Assembly (NCBI RefSeq): GCF_019823105.1 | Contig: NZ_CP081958.1 | Span: 868,001 to 932,000 of the forward strand | DNA from: Halobaculum magnesiiphilum | GTDB taxonomy: Archaea > Halobacteriota > Halobacteria > Halobacteriales > Haloferacaceae | Reading direction: 5' to 3' | Length of the DNA stretch: 64,000 nucleotides | Shown: positions 63,122-64,000 of the stretch, piece after piece | How the letters are laid out: every line of letters starts with the position of its first letter | Numbering within the stretch: the first letter of the stretch is position 1 | Program-made: the position numbers and the translations under genes | The notes under the pieces: generated by a model | Told to the model about the DNA's origin: nothing | Databases searched by the model: none | Seen by the model: the letters and a program-made list of their open reading frames with translations, nothing else

Positions 63122-64000
63122 TCAGGCGTTCTGGATGATGCCGATGAAGAAGCTCCCGAACACCGCTTGAACCCCCACGACGATCGCGGTGAACGCCAAC
63201 AGGCTGGCGCCGACGGACGGGATCGCCTCATACCCGGTGGCGATCCACTGCAATACCATCCCCGCGGCGAGTCCGGCGCCGACGGTGAACACGACCAACC
63301 CGGCGAACACGCCGGTCTCCAGCGTGAACCGCCCGGTCACGAACTCGGTGATCGCGTCCTTCGGGCGGCGGATCGGGTCGCTCGCCAGCGTCGCGTAGAT
63401 CCCGAAGCTCGCGACCTGGACGCCGGTGATCACGAACAGGCTCCCCGCCATGAGGGTCCGGACCCCGAACGAGCCGCCGCCGGGTTCCAGCCCGGACACG
63501 GCGAGCGCCATCAGCGCCGCGCCGGCGACGGTCAACAGCAGCCCCGGCGCGGAGAACAGGTAGCCGGGCGCGTTCTCGAGCATGAACCGGACGTGTCGCC
63601 ACCCGTCGCGGAAGCTCTCGAGGGTCGCCTCGCCCTCGCGCTCGTGGTAGGTGATGGGCTCTTCTGCGATCTCGAGATCGCGGGCGCCCGCCTCCATGAT
63701 CATCTCGCTCGCGAACTCCATTCCATCCGTCTCACAGTCCATCCGGTCCCACGCCTCCCGGGAGAACACGCGCATCCCCGAGTGGGCGTCCGAGACGCCG
63801 GCCTTGTAGAACGCGTTCAGGAACCGCGTCAGCAACGGGTTCCCGACGTACTGGTGGAGCGACGGCATGGCACCCGGCATGATCTCCCCGTCCAGGCGCG
63901 ACCCCATCGCCATGTCGGCCTCGCCGGTCTCGACCAGGTCGTACAGCTTCGGGAGCTCCTCGAAGTCGTACGTCGTGTCCGCGTCGCCGATGGCGATGTA
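63122..64000 (-). CDS. Glycosyltransferase family 2 membrane protein (dolichol-phosphate sugar type), 5'-truncated
   Basis: The frame is open to the window edge; 292 residues are visible. The DxD-type motif is 'YIAIGDADTTYDFEELPKLY', then 'DMAMGSRLDGEIMPGAMPSL', 'GVSDAHSGMRVFSREAWDRM' and 'DGMEFASEMIMEAGARDLEI' complete a GT-A fold of the polyprenyl-phosphate glycosyltransferase group. Four membrane helices follow ('APGLLLTVAGAALMALAVSG' onward). It probably moves a sugar from a nucleotide to a dolichol-phosphate carrier for N-glycosylation or glycolipid synthesis (inference). The N-terminus lies beyond the window. Confidence 0.9.
   Translation of the reverse strand, partial: YIAIGDADTTYDFEELPKLYDLVETGEADMAMGSRLDGEIMPGAMPSLHQYVGNPLLTRFLNAFYKAGVSDAHSGMRVFSREAWDRMDCETDGMEFASEMIMEAGARDLEIAEEPITYHEREGEATLESFRDGWRHVRFMLENAPGYLFSAPGLLLTVAGAALMALAVSGLEPGGGSFGVRTLMAGSLFVITGVQVASFGIYATLASDPIRRPKDAITEFVTGRFTLETGVFAGLVVFTVGAGLAAGMVLQWIATGYEAIPSVGASLLAFTAIVVGVQAVFGSFFIGIIQNA

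Overview
The window comes from the chromosome of a halophilic archaeon (class Halobacteria). The DNA is very GC-rich. Nearly every protein is strongly acidic, with Asp/Glu-rich linkers, which is typical of a salt-in proteome. The gene content is archaeal and haloarchaeal: topoisomerase VI beside gyrase, a proteasome beta subunit, a PAC2 protein, an archaeal ATP-dependent DNA ligase, an XPB helicase with a Bax1 nuclease, HalOD1, Tat lipoproteins, and many small domain-of-unknown-function proteins. Many starts lie about 25-30 bases after a TATA-like box, as expected for leaderless haloarchaeal transcripts. The exact genus cannot be read from the window; a Halorubrum-like organism is a guess.

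Layout. 1-8 kb: the end of a universal stress protein, an acidic coiled-coil protein, a HisG-like protein, a histidine kinase with a degenerate receiver, then BtpA facing a PfkB kinase/metallophosphoesterase pair. 8.2-15.6 kb: a complete five-gene Tat/ABC peptide (or oligosaccharide) uptake operon. 15.6-18.4 kb: about 1 kb of apparently decayed sequence, then an overlapping DUF5805-type gene and tyrosine recombinase; related AT-rich palindromes stand on both sides. 18.4-27.4 kb: housekeeping genes (DUF2391, RNase H-fold nuclease, CaCA exchanger, YchF GTPase, two aminotransferases, PAC2, RsmB/F-type methyltransferase with a separately encoded PUA-like partner). 27.4-31 kb: Bax1 and XPB, with a small lipoprotein gene between them on the other strand. 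31-32.7 kb: three small regulatory or output proteins. 33-40 kb: grpE, a hydrolase, dnaK, a chain of hairpins, an inserted reductase/HxlR pair with a likely operator, then dnaJ. 40.5-51.2 kb: LtrA, CBS regulator, DUF555, proteasome beta, Rieske protein, GCS2-like ligase, DNA ligase, MBL hydrolase and membrane proteins. 51.2-52.8 kb: an IS1341-type element (RHH + TnpB) whose right end appears to supply the stop codon of top6A. 52.8-61.3 kb: the topoisomerase cluster top6B-top6A diverging from gyrB-gyrA. 61.3-64 kb: arginase, a conserved acidic protein, a 39-residue zinc-ribbon protein and the end of a membrane glycosyltransferase.

How genes work together: DppB/C/D/F-like subunits serve the lipoprotein upstream; GrpE-DnaK-DnaJ form one chaperone machine; Bax1 and XPB are known partners; TopoVI and gyrase manage topology; the methyltransferase and PUA-like protein look like the split halves of one rRNA-modifying enzyme. 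I see no CRISPR array, rRNA or convincing tRNA. No single locus is a clear-cut new defence or metabolic system. The most interesting leads are the palindrome-bracketed recombinase cassette, the 33-codon frame that bridges gyrB and gyrA with overlapping start and stop codons, the duplicated module inserted in Top6B, the IS end at the top6A stop, and the hairpin chain after dnaK.
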